Shown in pieces: positions 20,095-30,352 of a stretch of 64,000 nt of DNA. The stretch covers positions 1-64,000 of the forward strand of contig JALSII010000021.1 in the NCBI GenBank assembly GCA_026981645.1, given 5' to 3'. Positions within the stretch are counted from its first letter, which is position 1; the number at the start of each line of letters is the position of its first letter. This DNA is from Hyphomicrobiales bacterium (GTDB taxonomy: Bacteria > Pseudomonadota > Alphaproteobacteria > Rhizobiales > Devosiaceae). The notes beneath the pieces are model-generated. The model saw only the letters and a program-made list of their open reading frames with translations. It had not been told where the DNA came from and ran no database searches. Made by a program: the position numbers and the translations under genes.

Positions 20095-21168
20095 ATGGCT
20101 AAAGACAATCCACAAACTACTGTTCATTCCTACAAGCAGGCCGGAGTTGACATCGAGGCTGGCAACGCGTTGGTCGAGGCGATAAAACCGGCAGTGCGTT
20201 CCACCAGACGAAGCGGTGCCGACGGTGAAATCGGGGGCTTTGGCGGTCTGTTCGACCTGAAGGCAGCAGGTTTTGAGGACCCGGTTCTGGTCGCAGCCAA
20301 TGATGGAGTGGGCACTAAACTCAAAATTGCCATTGAGGCAGGAAACCATTCCGGTATCGGCATTGATCTGGTCGCCATGTGCGTCAACGATTTGATCGTA
20401 CAGGGTGCCGAGCCTTTATTTTTTCTCGACTATCTGGCTACCGGTTCGCTGGATGTGCCCCAGGGAACCCGGATTGTTGAAAGCATTGCCCACGGATGCC
20501 GCCTCGCGGGCTGCGCTCTCATTGGCGGGGAAACCGCTGAAATGCCGGGCATGTATCATGGCAGCGATTATGATCTGGCCGGCTTTGCCGTCGGTGCGGT
20601 TGAGCGGGATGCTCTGTTGCCGCGCCACGATATTGGCACAGGCGATGCACTGGTCGCCATTGCCTCCTCAGGCCTGCACTCCAACGGATTTTCACTTGTA
20701 CGCAAAATAGCCGGACTAAGTGGCGTCGCCTGGGCTGACCCGGCACCCTTTGACAATTCAAAAACTCTCGGGCAAGCCCTGCTCACCCCCACCCGCATTT
20801 ACGTCAAACCGATGCTGGCAGCACTCAAGGCTCGCCTGCCCGTAAAAGGACTGGTACATATCACAGGAGGCGGTTTTACTGATAACATTCCGCGCATCCT
20901 GCCTGAGCATCTCAGCGCACATATTGATCTGAAAACTATAGCAGTTCCCCCCGTTTTTGCATGGCTGGCAGAGCTGGGCACCCTGCCGCAAGAGGAAATG
21001 CTGCGCACATTCAATTGCGGAGTAGGCATGATTGTAATCGTCGCTGCAAACAGGGCACACGAGCTTGTCGCCCATCTGCAAAGCCAGGGCGAATCGGCAT
21101 ATATCACAGGAAGCCTTGAGAGCCGTACACGCCAACCCGTTGTCTATACCGGAGAGCTGGCCCTTTGA
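20095..21168 (+). CDS. purM: Phosphoribosylformylglycinamidine cyclo-ligase (AIR synthetase)
   Basis: A 357-residue PurM that closes FGAM to AIR with ATP, step 5 of purine synthesis. Family blocks are [39 protein letters not shown] (ATP/substrate site), [48 protein letters not shown] and [12 protein letters not shown]. The ATG at 20095 starts MAKDNPQ; the GTG at 20062 would add 11 residues with no family match. purN follows with overlap, as in most proteobacteria. Confidence 0.96.
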   Translation: MAKDNPQTTVHSYKQAGVDIEAGNALVEAIKPAVRSTRRSGADGEIGGFGGLFDLKAAGFEDPVLVAANDGVGTKLKIAIEAGNHSGIGIDLVAMCVNDLIVQGAEPLFFLDYLATGSLDVPQGTRIVESIAHGCRLAGCALIGGETAEMPGMYHGSDYDLAGFAVGAVERDALLPRHDIGTGDALVAIASSGLHSNGFSLVRKIAGLSGVAWADPAPFDNSKTLGQALLTPTRIYVKPMLAALKARLPVKGLVHITGGGFTDNIPRILPEHLSAHIDLKTIAVPPVFAWLAELGTLPQEEMLRTFNCGVGMIVIVAANRAHELVAHLQSQGESAYITGSLESRTRQPVVYTGELAL

Positions 21169-21785
21169 GTGCATCTGACATGCTTTTGCGCAAACGCGTT
21201 GCTATTCTGATATCCGGGCGCGGTTCCAATATGAGTGCCCTCATTGAGGCCGCCCGCGCGCCCGATTACCCAGCTGAAATTGTCGGAATAATTTCAAACC
21301 GTGCCGCGGCGGAAGGACTTGAAATTGCCCGGCGCGAAAGCCTGCCCGTGGCGGTGCACAGCCTGAAAAACTATCCTGACGAAATCGCAACCGACCGTGC
21401 AATCAGCCAAACCCTTGAAAGCTGGGGTGTGGACATGGTCTGCCTTGCCGGTTTCATGCGTATTCTGAGCGCTCAGTTCACACAGCGCTGGCAGGACAGA
21501 CTGATAAACATCCACCCCTCCCTCCTGCCAAAATTCAAGGGTGTGGACACCCACCGCCGGGCCATCGATGCCGGAGAAAAAAAACATGGCTGTTCAGTGC
21601 ATTTTGTTGTGCCTGAACTCGATGCAGGCCCCGTTATCGCCCGCTCCAGCGTACCCGTTCTGCCCGGAGACACTCCCGAAACGCTGGCCGATCGGGTGCT
21701 CTTGGCTGAGCACAGACTCTACCCCCGGGCCCTGAAAAAAGCCCTCCAGCGCCTGCCCGAAAGCGCGCAGCAACCGGCTGCATGA
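21165..21785 (+). CDS. purN: Phosphoribosylglycinamide formyltransferase
   Basis: A 206-residue folate-dependent enzyme that formylates GAR to FGAR, step 3 of purine synthesis. It shows [18 protein letters not shown] at the N-terminus, catalytic Asn and His in [13 protein letters not shown] and HGCSVHFV, and the Asp in ELDAGPVI. I chose a TTG at 21165, overlapping the purM TGA, because GGAGAG lies exactly eight bases upstream; an ATG at 21180 is possible but lacks such a site. It is coupled to purM. Confidence 0.95.
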   Translation: MSASDMLLRKRVAILISGRGSNMSALIEAARAPDYPAEIVGIISNRAAAEGLEIARRESLPVAVHSLKNYPDEIATDRAISQTLESWGVDMVCLAGFMRILSAQFTQRWQDRLINIHPSLLPKFKGVDTHRRAIDAGEKKHGCSVHFVVPELDAGPVIARSSVPVLPGDTPETLADRVLLAEHRLYPRALKKALQRLPESAQQPAA

Positions 21786-21860
21786 AGCCTTCCCCCTGCC
21801 CACGCATCATTCCGGGTGATGGATGCCATAGTCAAAAACGGTTCGACAACGGGGTGGTAC

Positions 21861-21898
21861 CCTCCTAGGGTTCGCTGCTTGAACCCTGCTTTGGGAGG
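21861..21898 (+). promoter_or_regulatory. RBS-masking hairpin before EamA transporter gene
   Basis: CCTCCT (21861-21866) can pair with TGGGAGG-side bases 21893-21898, which contain the Shine-Dalgarno GGAGG for the ATG at 21904. Inside it AGGGTTC (67-73) pairs fully with GAACCCT (81-87) around a seven-base loop, with a five-base bulge 21888-21892. In RNA this would hide the RBS, so translation may depend on temperature, a ligand or a factor that opens it. No known riboswitch consensus was recognised. Confidence 0.5.
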
Positions 21899-21903
21899 TA
21901 GAC

Positions 21904-22818
21904 ATGACACTGCGCAGCTGGCTGATCATCACCCTGCTGGGTGCCATCTGGGGCAGCTCGTTTCTATTCAACGCCATCCTCATCCGTGAAATCGGCCCCC
22001 TCTGGGTTTCAGCCGGTCGGGTGGGCATAGGTGCGCTTGGTTCGTGGGTATTTGTGTTTGCCTTGAAAAAACAGGTGCCGTTCAATATGCGCCTTTATGT
22101 GCAGGTTTTCTTTCTGGGCACGCTTTCCTATGCGGTGCCCTTTGCGCTGTTTCCCCTAAGCCAGAACTATCTGGCCAGCGGGGTTGCCGCCATCATCAAC
22201 GCCATGTTGCCCATTACAACGGTCATTGTTTCCCATTTCTGGCTGGGGGGCGAAAAAACCAGCTGGAACAAGTCCCTTGGCGTTGCCGCCGGGTTCGCAG
22301 GCGTGCTGATCCTGGCCAGCCCGATCCTTGCCAGCGGCGGCACCTCTGAACTCTGGGCCATTGCAGCCTGTCTGCTGGCAACCGTGTGTTATGCGGTGGC
22401 GCTAAACTGGACGCGTTCCTTCAATCATGTGGAGCCAACGGTGCTTGCGGCACTGGCGCTGACCGGCGCCTCGCTTTCTGCCATTCCGATGGCATTTCTG
22501 GTGCATGGCATCCCGCAACTGGTGAGCATTGAAGGCTGGGCCTCAATAATTGCCATTGGCCTGTTTGCCACAGCCCTTGCCTTTCAGATCATGTACCGAA
22601 TGCTGCCACGCATCGGGGCAACAAATTTTTCTGTCACCACCTTCATTGCCCCGGTCTCTGCCATAATTCTGGGGACCATCATTCTCAACGAAAAACTGTT
22701 GCCTGCCCACTATATGGGGATGGGTGGCATCTTTGTCGGCCTGCTGCTTATCGATGGGCGCCTTTGGAGGCGCTGGAAAACTGTAAAAAACCCATCCAGC
22801 TGGGATTACAAACCCTGA
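21904..22818 (+). CDS. EamA/DMT family transporter
   Basis: A 304-residue inner-membrane protein with ten predicted helices made of two EamA repeats (about 8-140 and 152-290). Family marks are LLGAIWGSSFLFNAILIREIGPLW at the start, ASGVAAIINAMLPITT and the second-repeat GATNFSVTTFIAPVSAIILG. DMT members export or import metabolites and drugs; the substrate is unknown. The RBS GGGAGG is strong but lies within a stable hairpin. It is preceded by purN and followed by a KefB-type antiporter, without obvious linkage. Confidence 0.88.
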   Translation: MTLRSWLIITLLGAIWGSSFLFNAILIREIGPLWVSAGRVGIGALGSWVFVFALKKQVPFNMRLYVQVFFLGTLSYAVPFALFPLSQNYLASGVAAIINAMLPITTVIVSHFWLGGEKTSWNKSLGVAAGFAGVLILASPILASGGTSELWAIAACLLATVCYAVALNWTRSFNHVEPTVLAALALTGASLSAIPMAFLVHGIPQLVSIEGWASIIAIGLFATALAFQIMYRMLPRIGATNFSVTTFIAPVSAIILGTIILNEKLLPAHYMGMGGIFVGLLLIDGRLWRRWKTVKNPSSWDYKP

Positions 22819-22908
22819 TTTCAAACTTTCACAAAATCGCAATTTCAGCATGCTATTCAGACGGCGTTGAACCGCCTCTGGTTTTCCCTGCAAATGAAAG
22901 CGCTTTAA

Positions 22909-24645
22909 TTGGAACAGTCTCAGGTCCTCAATGACACTCTGATATTTCTCGCCGCAGCAATCATTGTTGTGCCGTTGTTTCATCGCTTCAGGGTCAGCCC
23001 CATCCTTGGTTATATGGCAGCGGGAATACTTATCGGGCCGTCAGCCTTTGCGCTTGTCACCGACAGCGACAATGCCCACCTGCTGGCCGAATTGGGCGTC
23101 GTGTTTCTCTTGTTCATGATAGGGCTTGAACTTTCGGTTGAGCGCCTGCGCGCCATCGGCACCCGGATATTTCTGCTTGGGCTCCTCCAGGTCATCGTCA
23201 CATCAATTGTTATCGGCCTTGTGGCGCTGGCACTTGGTCTATCCCCTGCCGCCTCTGCCATTATAGGCGGTGGCCTGGCGCTTTCCTCCACTGCTTTTGT
23301 CATGAAATATCTGGCAGAGACGGGAGAGCGCGCCACCCGTTTTGGCCTTGTGGTCTTTGCCATATTGCTTGTTCAGGATCTTGCAGTGGTGCCTTTTCTC
23401 ATTCTGGTTCCCCTGCTGGGGGCAGAGGAGGCCTCTTTCATTAAAGTCTTCGGCACGGCGGCTCTCAGGGGCGCCGTTGCCCTGATGATTGTTATCATTC
23501 TTGGCCGCTTCCTGCTGCAACCGCTTTATAAAATGATCGCCAGTGCCCGCAGTTCCGAGTTGTTTGTTTCCACAACCCTGCTGGTTGTTCTGGGCACAGG
23601 TTGGATAATGTCGCTGGCCGGCCTTTCCATGACCCTTGGCGCATTTCTTGCCGGACTTCTGCTCAGCGGCACCCAGTACCGCCACCAGATTGAAGCGGAT
23701 ATCCGCCCCTTCCGTGGCATATTGCTTGGCCTGTTCTTCATGATCATCGGCATGTCCATGGATATTTCTCTTATCCTTGAGCAATGGCCCATAGTCTTAT
23801 CGCTTCTTTTGATTCTGATGCTGGGGAAAACGCTGATTACTGCGGCGCTCAGCAAAATGATGGGCAACCCCGCCGGGCGCTCAATCCGGGTCGGGCTTGC
23901 GCTCTCCCAAGGGGGCGAGTTCGGCTTTGTGATGTTTGGCGCAGCCCTTGCTCTTAATCTGATGGATGCCCAGATCGCCAACATATTGCTCGCAACCATC
24001 GCCCTGAGCATGATTGCCACTCCGGCAATGTTTTTTCTGGGGCGTGTAATTTCAGCCCGATTAAAACCAGCATCATTTGCGGAGCCGCACAAGTCCATCG
24101 AGGATAATATCAAAGAGGCAAACGATCATGTCCTTATCGCCGGCTTCGGGCGAGTCGGGCAAACCGTTGCCAGGGTCGTTTCCGATGCCGGAGTTCCCTA
24201 TATCGCCATTGATCTGGATCACGCACGGCTTAACAAATGCCGCAAGAAAGGCATGAGTGTTTTTTACGGAGATGCCGATCAGACAAAAGTGCTGCAGGCT
24301 GCGGGTGCAGGACGCGCAAGAAGCGCCGTCATAACTCTGGACGACGAGGAAACAGCATCCCGGGTAGTTGGCGCGCTGCGAAACGACTATCCCGACCTGC
24401 CCATTTATGTGCGGGCCCGCGACCGGAAACATTCGCACAGGCTTGAGCAGGCCGGCGCAACGGCAATGGTTTTTGAAGCCGCGGAAGCAAGTTTGCAGCT
24501 CGGCTCAATCGTTCTGGCGTCCCTTGATGTCAGCGCCGATGATATATCCAGCATTATCAATGACTACCGGGAAGATGATTATGCCCTGCTCGAAGATGTT
24601 GTTGCCGGAAACCCCAAAGTTAATCCTGCCCCGTTGGCGGACTGA
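22909..24645 (+). CDS. KefB-type monovalent cation:proton antiporter (CPA2) with RCK domain
   Basis: A 578-residue CPA2 antiporter. About twelve membrane segments (4-385) include GYMAAGILIGPSAFALV, FLLFMIGLELSVERL, GGGLALSSTAFVMKYL and LALSQGGEFGFVMFG. A cytoplasmic TrkA-N (RCK) domain starts at about 402 with HVLIAGFGRVGQTVA, a dinucleotide-binding fold, and carries IAIDLD. It probably exchanges K+ or Na+ for H+, possibly under nucleotide or glutathione control; no ancillary KefF/G gene is present. The start is a TTG at 22909; an in-frame ATG at 22894 is blocked by a stop. Convergent with gatB. Confidence 0.9.
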   Translation: MEQSQVLNDTLIFLAAAIIVVPLFHRFRVSPILGYMAAGILIGPSAFALVTDSDNAHLLAELGVVFLLFMIGLELSVERLRAIGTRIFLLGLLQVIVTSIVIGLVALALGLSPAASAIIGGGLALSSTAFVMKYLAETGERATRFGLVVFAILLVQDLAVVPFLILVPLLGAEEASFIKVFGTAALRGAVALMIVIILGRFLLQPLYKMIASARSSELFVSTTLLVVLGTGWIMSLAGLSMTLGAFLAGLLLSGTQYRHQIEADIRPFRGILLGLFFMIIGMSMDISLILEQWPIVLSLLLILMLGKTLITAALSKMMGNPAGRSIRVGLALSQGGEFGFVMFGAALALNLMDAQIANILLATIALSMIATPAMFFLGRVISARLKPASFAEPHKSIEDNIKEANDHVLIAGFGRVGQTVARVVSDAGVPYIAIDLDHARLNKCRKKGMSVFYGDADQTKVLQAAGAGRARSAVITLDDEETASRVVGALRNDYPDLPIYVRARDRKHSHRLEQAGATAMVFEAAEASLQLGSIVLASLDVSADDISSIINDYREDDYALLEDVVAGNPKVNPAPLAD

Positions 24646-24654
24646 GTTCCAGAG

Positions 24655-26139
24655 CTAAAGCCCCAGCTTTTCCTTGAGGATCTTGTTCACCGCCTGCGGG
24701 TTGGCCTTGCCCTGACTTGCCTTCATCACCTGCCCGACAAACCAGCCCACCATGGAGGGTTTGTCTTTGACCTTGCCCACCTGTTCGGGGTTGGCGGCGA
24801 TGATTTCATCAACGATTTTTTCAATGGCGCCAGTGTCACTAACCTGCTTCATGCCCCGCTTTTCAACGATTTGGGCCGGATCGCCACCCTCACTCCAGAC
24901 GATTTCAAACAGTTCCTTGGCAATTTTCCCCGAGATTTCACCGTTCAAAATCAGGTCAATAATGCCCCCAAGCTGGTCCGCATCCACCGGACTGCTTCTT
25001 ACATCCAGCCCCTCCTTGGCCAGCCGCCCGAACAGGTCGTTGATGACCCAGTTGGCTGACAGCTTGCCGTCGCGGCCTCTGGCCACGCTTTCATAAAAAT
25101 CTGCTGAAACACGAGAGGCGACCAGCACCGAGGCGTCATATTTGGTGATGCCGTATTCCGCCACCAGACGCGCCTGTTTTTCGTCCGGCAATTCGGGCAA
25201 ATCCTTGGCCAGTTCGGCAATAAACGCATCATCGAATTCAAGCGGCAACAGATCGGGATCAGGGAAATAGCGATAATCATGCGCTTCTTCCTTGGAGCGC
25301 ATGGAACGGGTTTCTCCGGTTTTGGGGTCGAACAGGCGGGTCTGCTGAATGACCTTGCCCCCGTCCTCCAGAATATCAATCTGGCGGCGCGCTTCATATT
25401 CGATGGCCTGCCCGGCAAACCGAACCGAATTGACATTTTTGATTTCGCACCTTGTGCCGAACTCGCCGCCCGGTTTGCGCACCGAAACATTTATGTCGGC
25501 CCGGAGCGAACCCTGCTCCATATTGCCGTCACAGGTGCCAAGATAGCGCAGGATTGTGCGCAGCTTGGTGATATAGGCGCGCGCCTCGGCTGCGGAGCGA
25601 ATGTCGGGCTTGGAGACAATCTCCATCAGCGCCACCCCGGAGCGGTTCAGATCGACAAAACTCATATTCGGATGCTGGTCGTGGATGGATTTGCCCGCGT
25701 CCTGCTCCAGATGCAGGCGCTCGATGCCGATTGTGACCTCGCCCACCTTGTCACCCATATCCAGATGCACTTCCCCCTCCCCCACGATGGGGTCCTTGAA
25801 CTGGGAAATCTGATAGCCCTGGGGCAAGTCGGGGTAAAAATAGTTCTTGCGGTCGAACAATGAGCGTTTGTTGATTTTTGCCTTCAGACCCAGCCCGGTG
25901 CGCACGGCCTGGCGCACGCATTCCTCATTAATGACCGGCAGCATGCCCGGCATGGCTGCATCAACAAAAGAAACATTGTTGTTGGGCGGCTCACCAAAGC
26001 GGGTCGAAGAACCCGAAAACAGTTTGCTTTGGCTGGTCACCTGGGCATGAACTTCCAGCCCGACAACCATTTCCCAATCCCCGGTGGCCCCGGCAATGAA
26101 ATAGTCCGGGTTGGGGGTGCGTGTATCAACAAGTGTCAT
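24655..26139 (-). CDS. gatB: Asp-tRNA(Asn)/Glu-tRNA(Gln) amidotransferase subunit B
   Basis: A 494-residue GatB, the kinase/tRNA-binding subunit of GatCAB, which converts misacylated Asp-tRNA-Asn or Glu-tRNA-Gln to the amide form. Visible blocks are [62 protein letters not shown] and [13 protein letters not shown]. The C-terminal helical YqeY-like tail begins near 350 and ends with [21 protein letters not shown]. It is separated from gatA by two small genes. Confidence 0.96.
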   Translation of the reverse strand: MTLVDTRTPNPDYFIAGATGDWEMVVGLEVHAQVTSQSKLFSGSSTRFGEPPNNNVSFVDAAMPGMLPVINEECVRQAVRTGLGLKAKINKRSLFDRKNYFYPDLPQGYQISQFKDPIVGEGEVHLDMGDKVGEVTIGIERLHLEQDAGKSIHDQHPNMSFVDLNRSGVALMEIVSKPDIRSAAEARAYITKLRTILRYLGTCDGNMEQGSLRADINVSVRKPGGEFGTRCEIKNVNSVRFAGQAIEYEARRQIDILEDGGKVIQQTRLFDPKTGETRSMRSKEEAHDYRYFPDPDLLPLEFDDAFIAELAKDLPELPDEKQARLVAEYGITKYDASVLVASRVSADFYESVARGRDGKLSANWVINDLFGRLAKEGLDVRSSPVDADQLGGIIDLILNGEISGKIAKELFEIVWSEGGDPAQIVEKRGMKQVSDTGAIEKIVDEIIAANPEQVGKVKDKPSMVGWFVGQVMKASQGKANPQAVNKILKEKLGL

Positions 26140-26174
26140 ATTGGTCTTGAACCTAACTGCATTTGCTTCAGAAT

Positions 26175-26486
26175 TCAGGATTTGTTGCGGGCAACGATAA
26201 TGCCCTTTTCATAATTGATGTTCCAGTCAATCAGCGTGCGCCAGATGAGTTCAGCCTGGTCCTCATCCAGTTCATGCTCTTTGGCGCGGCCCCTGACCCG
26301 GGCAATGACCGCCTCGATACGGGCAGGGTCGTGAGCCTCGTGGGGATCGGTCTTTATTTCCGCCATGCGGGTGACATAAGTGTGCCGCTCGGCCAGAGCC
26401 TCGATAAGTTTGAGGTCAATGCGGTCGATTTCGGCGCGCACATCCTCTTTGCTCTGGCAATCGGTGGGGCGTTTTTTGTCGCTCAT
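26175..26486 (-). CDS. Chorismate mutase, AroQ class
   Basis: A 103-residue monofunctional AroQ-type (alpha-helical) enzyme that rearranges chorismate to prephenate for Phe and Tyr synthesis. The first helix [20 protein letters not shown] gives the family Arg and Ile/Asp pattern, Lys follows in MAEIKTD, and the third helix has [14 protein letters not shown]. No regulatory or dehydratase domain is attached and no signal peptide is seen. Its ATG overlaps the stop of the upstream small gene by four bases, so it is read within the gat cluster. Confidence 0.88.
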   Translation of the reverse strand: MSDKKRPTDCQSKEDVRAEIDRIDLKLIEALAERHTYVTRMAEIKTDPHEAHDPARIEAVIARVRGRAKEHELDEDQAELIWRTLIDWNINYEKGIIVARNKS

Positions 26487-26797
26487 GCCTTCCCCCCGTC
26501 AAAGCGCTTCGCCAAATGCTCCCATTCCTCGGCAACGCTGGGTTTTGTGCGTTTTTGCCCGGCCCGGTGATACCAGAAGTCAGCATTGCCCATATCACCC
26601 TCCATCCAGTGTAATAGCGCGTGGATCAAATCGAACTCGGGTTTCCCCTCCCCGTGTTGACACAGAAGATGGGCCCGCTCCCACTCCGGACCGACCGCAA
26701 AATCTCCCTTTTTGGCCCACCACAGGGCCTGCATGGCTTTACTCATATCTGGGGGCGGCTGGCTCTGATCAAGGCTGAAAACAAGGTCCGCACTCAT
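26483..26797 (-). CDS. Small conserved-looking protein between gatA and chorismate mutase
   Basis: A 104-residue soluble protein that I do not recognise by family. It is rich in Trp and His: ALWWAKKGDF, EWERAHLLCQH, LHWMEGDMGNADFWYHRAG and EEWEHLAKRF. The spaced Trp/His pattern and two helices (about 18-45, 58-85) resemble a short helical-repeat or TPR-like fold, which is a guess. The ATG at 26797 is one base after the gatA TGA; an earlier ATG at 26881 would lie inside gatA. Tight linkage to gatA and chorismate mutase suggests co-translation. Confidence 0.7.
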   Translation of the reverse strand: MSADLVFSLDQSQPPPDMSKAMQALWWAKKGDFAVGPEWERAHLLCQHGEGKPEFDLIHALLHWMEGDMGNADFWYHRAGQKRTKPSVAEEWEHLAKRFDGGKA

Positions 26798-26798
26798 T

Positions 26799-28283
26799 TC
26801 ACCACCATTTTTCCGGCGAGAACTCATCTCCCGCCGCCTTCTCAATGATCCGCCCGGCGGCAAACAGGGTTTCTTCATCAAACGGCTTGCCGATCAGTTG
26901 CAAAGCAAGCGGCAGCCCGGCACTGTCCTTGCCCGCCGGAACCGCAATGCCGGGCAATCCGGCCATGTTCACCGTGACCGTGAAAATGTCATTGAGATAC
27001 ATCTTCACCGGGTCTGCCGCCATTTCCCTGTCGCCAATCCTGAACGCCGCCGAAGGTGTTGCCGGGGTCAGAATGGCATCCACTCCGTCAGCAAATACTT
27101 TTTCAAAATCCTGCTTGATGAGGGTGCGCACCTTTTGTGCCCGGACATAATAGGCGTCATAATAACCGGCCGAGAGCACATAGGTGCCAATCATCACCCG
27201 GCGCTTGACCTCATCACCAAACCCGGCGGCCCGGGTCAGTTCATACATTTCATCAATGGTCTCCCCGGGCACCCGAAGCCCGTACTTCACCCCGTCATAG
27301 CGAGCAAGGTTGGACGAAGCCTCGGCCGGCGCCACGATATAATAGGCGGGCAGCGCATATTTTGTGTGCGGCAGGGAAATGTCCGTGATTATGGCGCCTT
27401 CCTCCCGCATCCACTCAATGCCCTGTTGCCACAGGGTTTCGATTTCTTCGGGCATGCCCTCAAGGCGATATTCGCGCGGGATGCCGATATTCAGGCCCTT
27501 GACACCGCGCGCCACGGCAGCGGCAAAATCGGGCACGGCCATGTCAACGCTGGTGCTGTCTTTTTTGTCGAACCCCGCCATTGAAGTCAGCATAATAGCA
27601 CTGTCCTCAACCGTGCGGGTAATCGGGCCGGCCTGATCGAGCGAGGAGGCAAACGCCACAATGCCCCAGCGCGAGCAGCGGCCATAGGTGGGCTTGATGC
27701 CGACCGTACCGGTAAAGGCTGCGGGCTGGCGGATGGAGCCGCCGGTGTCGGTTGCCGTTGCCCCGGCACAAAGCCAGGCCGAAACGGCGCTGGCCGAACC
27801 GCCCGAGGAACCACCGGGCACAAGATTAGTGGAACTGTCCCTGCCCCGCCACGGATTGACGACCGGGCCAAAATACGATGTTTCGTTGGACGAGCCCATG
27901 GCAAATTCATCCATGTTGAGCTTGCCCAGCATTACCGCGCCATCGGCCCAAAGGTTGGCCGTGACCGTGCTTTCATATTCGGGCAGAAAGCCATCAAGAA
28001 TATGGCTCCCGGCCTGAGTGTGGGTGCCAATGGTGGCAAACAGGTCCTTGATGCCCAGCGGCACCCCTTCAAGAGAACCGCCCTCGCCCCTGGCCAGTCT
28101 GGCATCGCTGGCAGAGGCCATCTTGCGCGCCTGTTCAGCTTCAACGCTGATAAAGGCGTTCAATTCGGAGTTGGCCTCCTCGATGGCACCAAGATAGGCA
28201 TCCGTCACCTCAACCGAGGTGAAATCCTTGTTTTTCAGTCCCTGCCGGGTCGCGGCAAGGCTCAGTCGGGTCAAGTCAGTCAA
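26799..28283 (-). CDS. gatA: Asp-tRNA(Asn)/Glu-tRNA(Gln) amidotransferase subunit A
   Basis: A 494-residue amidase that frees ammonia from Gln for GatB. The Ser-cisSer-Lys triad is seen as Lys in [10 protein letters not shown] and Ser residues in [29 protein letters not shown]. The substrate segment [21 protein letters not shown] is standard. The start is a TTG at 28283 (MTDLTRLSL), with GAAAGAAC as a weak RBS. It follows gatC by 55 bases and precedes the small gene at 26797. Confidence 0.96.
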   Translation of the reverse strand: MTDLTRLSLAATRQGLKNKDFTSVEVTDAYLGAIEEANSELNAFISVEAEQARKMASASDARLARGEGGSLEGVPLGIKDLFATIGTHTQAGSHILDGFLPEYESTVTANLWADGAVMLGKLNMDEFAMGSSNETSYFGPVVNPWRGRDSSTNLVPGGSSGGSASAVSAWLCAGATATDTGGSIRQPAAFTGTVGIKPTYGRCSRWGIVAFASSLDQAGPITRTVEDSAIMLTSMAGFDKKDSTSVDMAVPDFAAAVARGVKGLNIGIPREYRLEGMPEEIETLWQQGIEWMREEGAIITDISLPHTKYALPAYYIVAPAEASSNLARYDGVKYGLRVPGETIDEMYELTRAAGFGDEVKRRVMIGTYVLSAGYYDAYYVRAQKVRTLIKQDFEKVFADGVDAILTPATPSAAFRIGDREMAADPVKMYLNDIFTVTVNMAGLPGIAVPAGKDSAGLPLALQLIGKPFDEETLFAAGRIIEKAAGDEFSPEKWW

Positions 28284-28338
28284 GTTTAAGTTCTTTCACA
28301 TTTTCGCATCGGGAAAACAGGAAACCTGTCATGAAGGC

Positions 28339-28626
28339 CTATTCCACCACCTTGGGCACCATGAAAAAATTGTCCTCGCTCAGGGGCGCGTTGGTCACGA
28401 TTTTTGACGCATATCCGCCATCGTTCACCACATCGGGGCGCAGGGGCTGAGTCATGGGGATGACCGAGGTCATGGGCACCACCCCCTCAACATCGACCTC
28501 ATTGAGCTGTTCGACAAAGCCCAGAATGGTGTTGAGTTCGTCGGCGAGGGACGCAAGGTCCTGTTCATCAACTTTGATGCGGGCCAGATGCCCGATGCGT
28601 TTTACTGTATCGGTGTCAACCGACAT
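28339..28626 (-). CDS. gatC: Asp-tRNA(Asn)/Glu-tRNA(Gln) amidotransferase subunit C
   Basis: A 95-residue GatC that wraps around GatA and GatB to stabilise the amidotransferase. It begins [19 protein letters not shown] and carries [22 protein letters not shown] and the C-terminal [11 protein letters not shown], all typical. An AAGGAG site sits seven bases before the ATG. First gene of gatC-gatA-unknown-chorismate mutase-gatB; divergent from ruvX. Confidence 0.95.
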   Translation of the reverse strand: MSVDTDTVKRIGHLARIKVDEQDLASLADELNTILGFVEQLNEVDVEGVVPMTSVIPMTQPLRPDVVNDGGYASKIVTNAPLSEDNFFMVPKVVE

Positions 28627-28811
28627 GGTGCGCTCCTTGCAATATCATTTGGGGAAGCCCCGGATGCTTTGCGCCCGAGGGCGTTTGATGACCTTGATTT
28701 GTTTGTTACAGCCCCAATTGTCCCCGCGCAACTGATTCTGCCACCGTGCTGCAAGCTCAGCCCATGATTTTACCCGTGACCGCCCGGATATTCCCTGATA
28801 TGGGGCAGACC

Positions 28812-29279
28812 ATGACCTCACAATCTGAAAACGTCCACAACCCGCTGGCCGGCCTGCCCGCCTCCGGGCGCCTTATGGGGCTGGACCTGGGCACAAAAAC
28901 CATTGGTGTTGCCATTTCCGACGGCTTGCGCCTGACTGCAACTCCGCTTGAGACCATAAAGCGCAAAAAATTCGCCCACGACGCCTCCCGACTGCTGGAA
29001 ATTATAACCAAGCATAATATTGAGGGCATCGTGCTGGGCCTGCCCCTTAACATGGACGCAACCGAGGGCCCCCGCGCCCAGTCGGCGCGCGCCTTTGCCC
29101 GGAATCTCTCCGGCAAGACCTCACTTCCCATAGCTCTATGGGACGAAAGATTGTCAACCAGCGCCGTAACCCGTACATTGCTCGAAGCCGATATTTCACG
29201 CGCAAAGCGGGCCGAGGTGGTGGACAAGCTCGCCGCCAGTTTCATTCTTCAGGGCGCGCTCGACCGGCTCGGCACCTGA
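28812..29279 (+). CDS. ruvX: Putative Holliday junction resolvase RuvX/YqgF
   Basis: A 155-residue YqgF/RuvX RNase H-fold protein, thought to take part in pre-16S rRNA 5' end processing and possibly junction resolution. It has [19 protein letters not shown] with the first Asp, [28 protein letters not shown] and the last acidic set [17 protein letters not shown] chose the ATG at 28812; one at 28800 is nearby, and those further upstream add unconserved residues. Divergent from gatC, as in many rhizobia. Confidence 0.88.
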   Translation: MTSQSENVHNPLAGLPASGRLMGLDLGTKTIGVAISDGLRLTATPLETIKRKKFAHDASRLLEIITKHNIEGIVLGLPLNMDATEGPRAQSARAFARNLSGKTSLPIALWDERLSTSAVTRTLLEADISRAKRAEVVDKLAASFILQGALDRLGT

Positions 29280-29317
29280 GAGTTCTTTTCAACCCCTTGC
29301 GAACAAGCCCCTAAACG

Positions 29318-30256
29318 ATGCTCACAGCGTTCACTTCATTGCTGCCCATATTCTCCCTCATTGCACTGGGCTTTGTTTTGCGCAAATCGGGCATTGTGCC
29401 ATCCGAGCAATGGCGGGGCATCGAACTGGTGACCTTCTGGCTGTTATTCCCGGCCCTGTTGATTACAACACTGGCCACGGCCGACTTTTCCTTTGGCGAA
29501 TTATCCGCCTTCGCACTGGCACTTTTTGTGATGGTTGTCGCTATGAGCCTTGTTGTCTGGCTGATGCGACGACCGCTGAAAAGAGCGTTGAACGTAAACG
29601 GACCCGCCTTTACCACTATTTTTCAGACTTCAACCCGCTGGCACGGATTTATCGCCCTGGCCATCGTCGACAAGCTGTTTGGCGCCACCGGTGTTGCCAT
29701 TCTGGCCATCGCTTTTGTGGCCATGGTGCCCTGGCTCAACGTCATAAATATTCTTGTGCTCACCGCCTATGCCGGAACCGGCAGGACGACCGGCAGGGTC
29801 ATCGCCGGAGCCTTGCTGCGCAACCCCCTTATCTGGGGCATCACCATAGGCATTATTGTGAAACTTATCGGGTTTGAAATGCCCGACCCGCTTTTCACAA
29901 CCCTTGACCTGCTCGGGCGCGGCGCCCTTGGCATATCCCTTTTGGCTATGGGCGCAGGCCTGAGCTGGAAGGCCATGCGTCACTCCGGTCGCGAAGTGGT
30001 GCTGGCCAGTTTTCTGCGCCTGTTGGTGACCCCGGTGTTGGCCCTTGGCCTGTCATTTGTTTTCAATGTTACCGGCATGCAACTGGTGATTATGCTTATC
30101 GCGGCATCTGTGCCTACCGCCGTCAACGGCTATGTGCTGGCCCGCACCATGGGCGGGGACGCCGAGCTCTATGCCGCCACCTCCACTGCCCAGGTCATTG
30201 CCTCTTTTGTCACCCTGCCGCTTATCATCTGGCTGGCCATGGCCTATACCTTGTAG
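29318..30256 (+). CDS. AEC (auxin efflux carrier-like) family transporter
   Basis: A 312-residue inner-membrane protein with about ten helices, of the AEC family. The N-terminal LLPIFSLIALGFVLRKSGIV, central FQTSTRWHGFIALA (the N-x-GF/ R-x-x-G region), and repeat-2 GISLLAMGAGLS, plus C-terminal SVPTAVNGYVLARTMGGD, fit the family. Bacterial members move dicarboxylates such as malate or auxin-like compounds; the substrate is unknown. No Shine-Dalgarno is obvious before the ATG. A short CCCCA/TTGGGG hairpin follows the stop. Confidence 0.88.
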   Translation: MLTAFTSLLPIFSLIALGFVLRKSGIVPSEQWRGIELVTFWLLFPALLITTLATADFSFGELSAFALALFVMVVAMSLVVWLMRRPLKRALNVNGPAFTTIFQTSTRWHGFIALAIVDKLFGATGVAILAIAFVAMVPWLNVINILVLTAYAGTGRTTGRVIAGALLRNPLIWGITIGIIVKLIGFEMPDPLFTTLDLLGRGALGISLLAMGAGLSWKAMRHSGREVVLASFLRLLVTPVLALGLSFVFNVTGMQLVIMLIAASVPTAVNGYVLARTMGGDAELYAATSTAQVIASFVTLPLIIWLAMAYTL

Positions 30257-30352
30257 GGACAGCCCCATTCCTTTGGGGGAAGTTCGCCAGGCACCCTTGC
30301 TCAGAACCATCGCATAATATAGACCGCTCAAAAATAGTGCCTCTGGAGCGAA

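Noticed and set aside
21861-21898. preQ1, SAM-II or guanidine riboswitch
   Set aside because: The stem has no A-rich tail, pseudoknot partner or ACGR loop expected for these; only RBS masking is supported.
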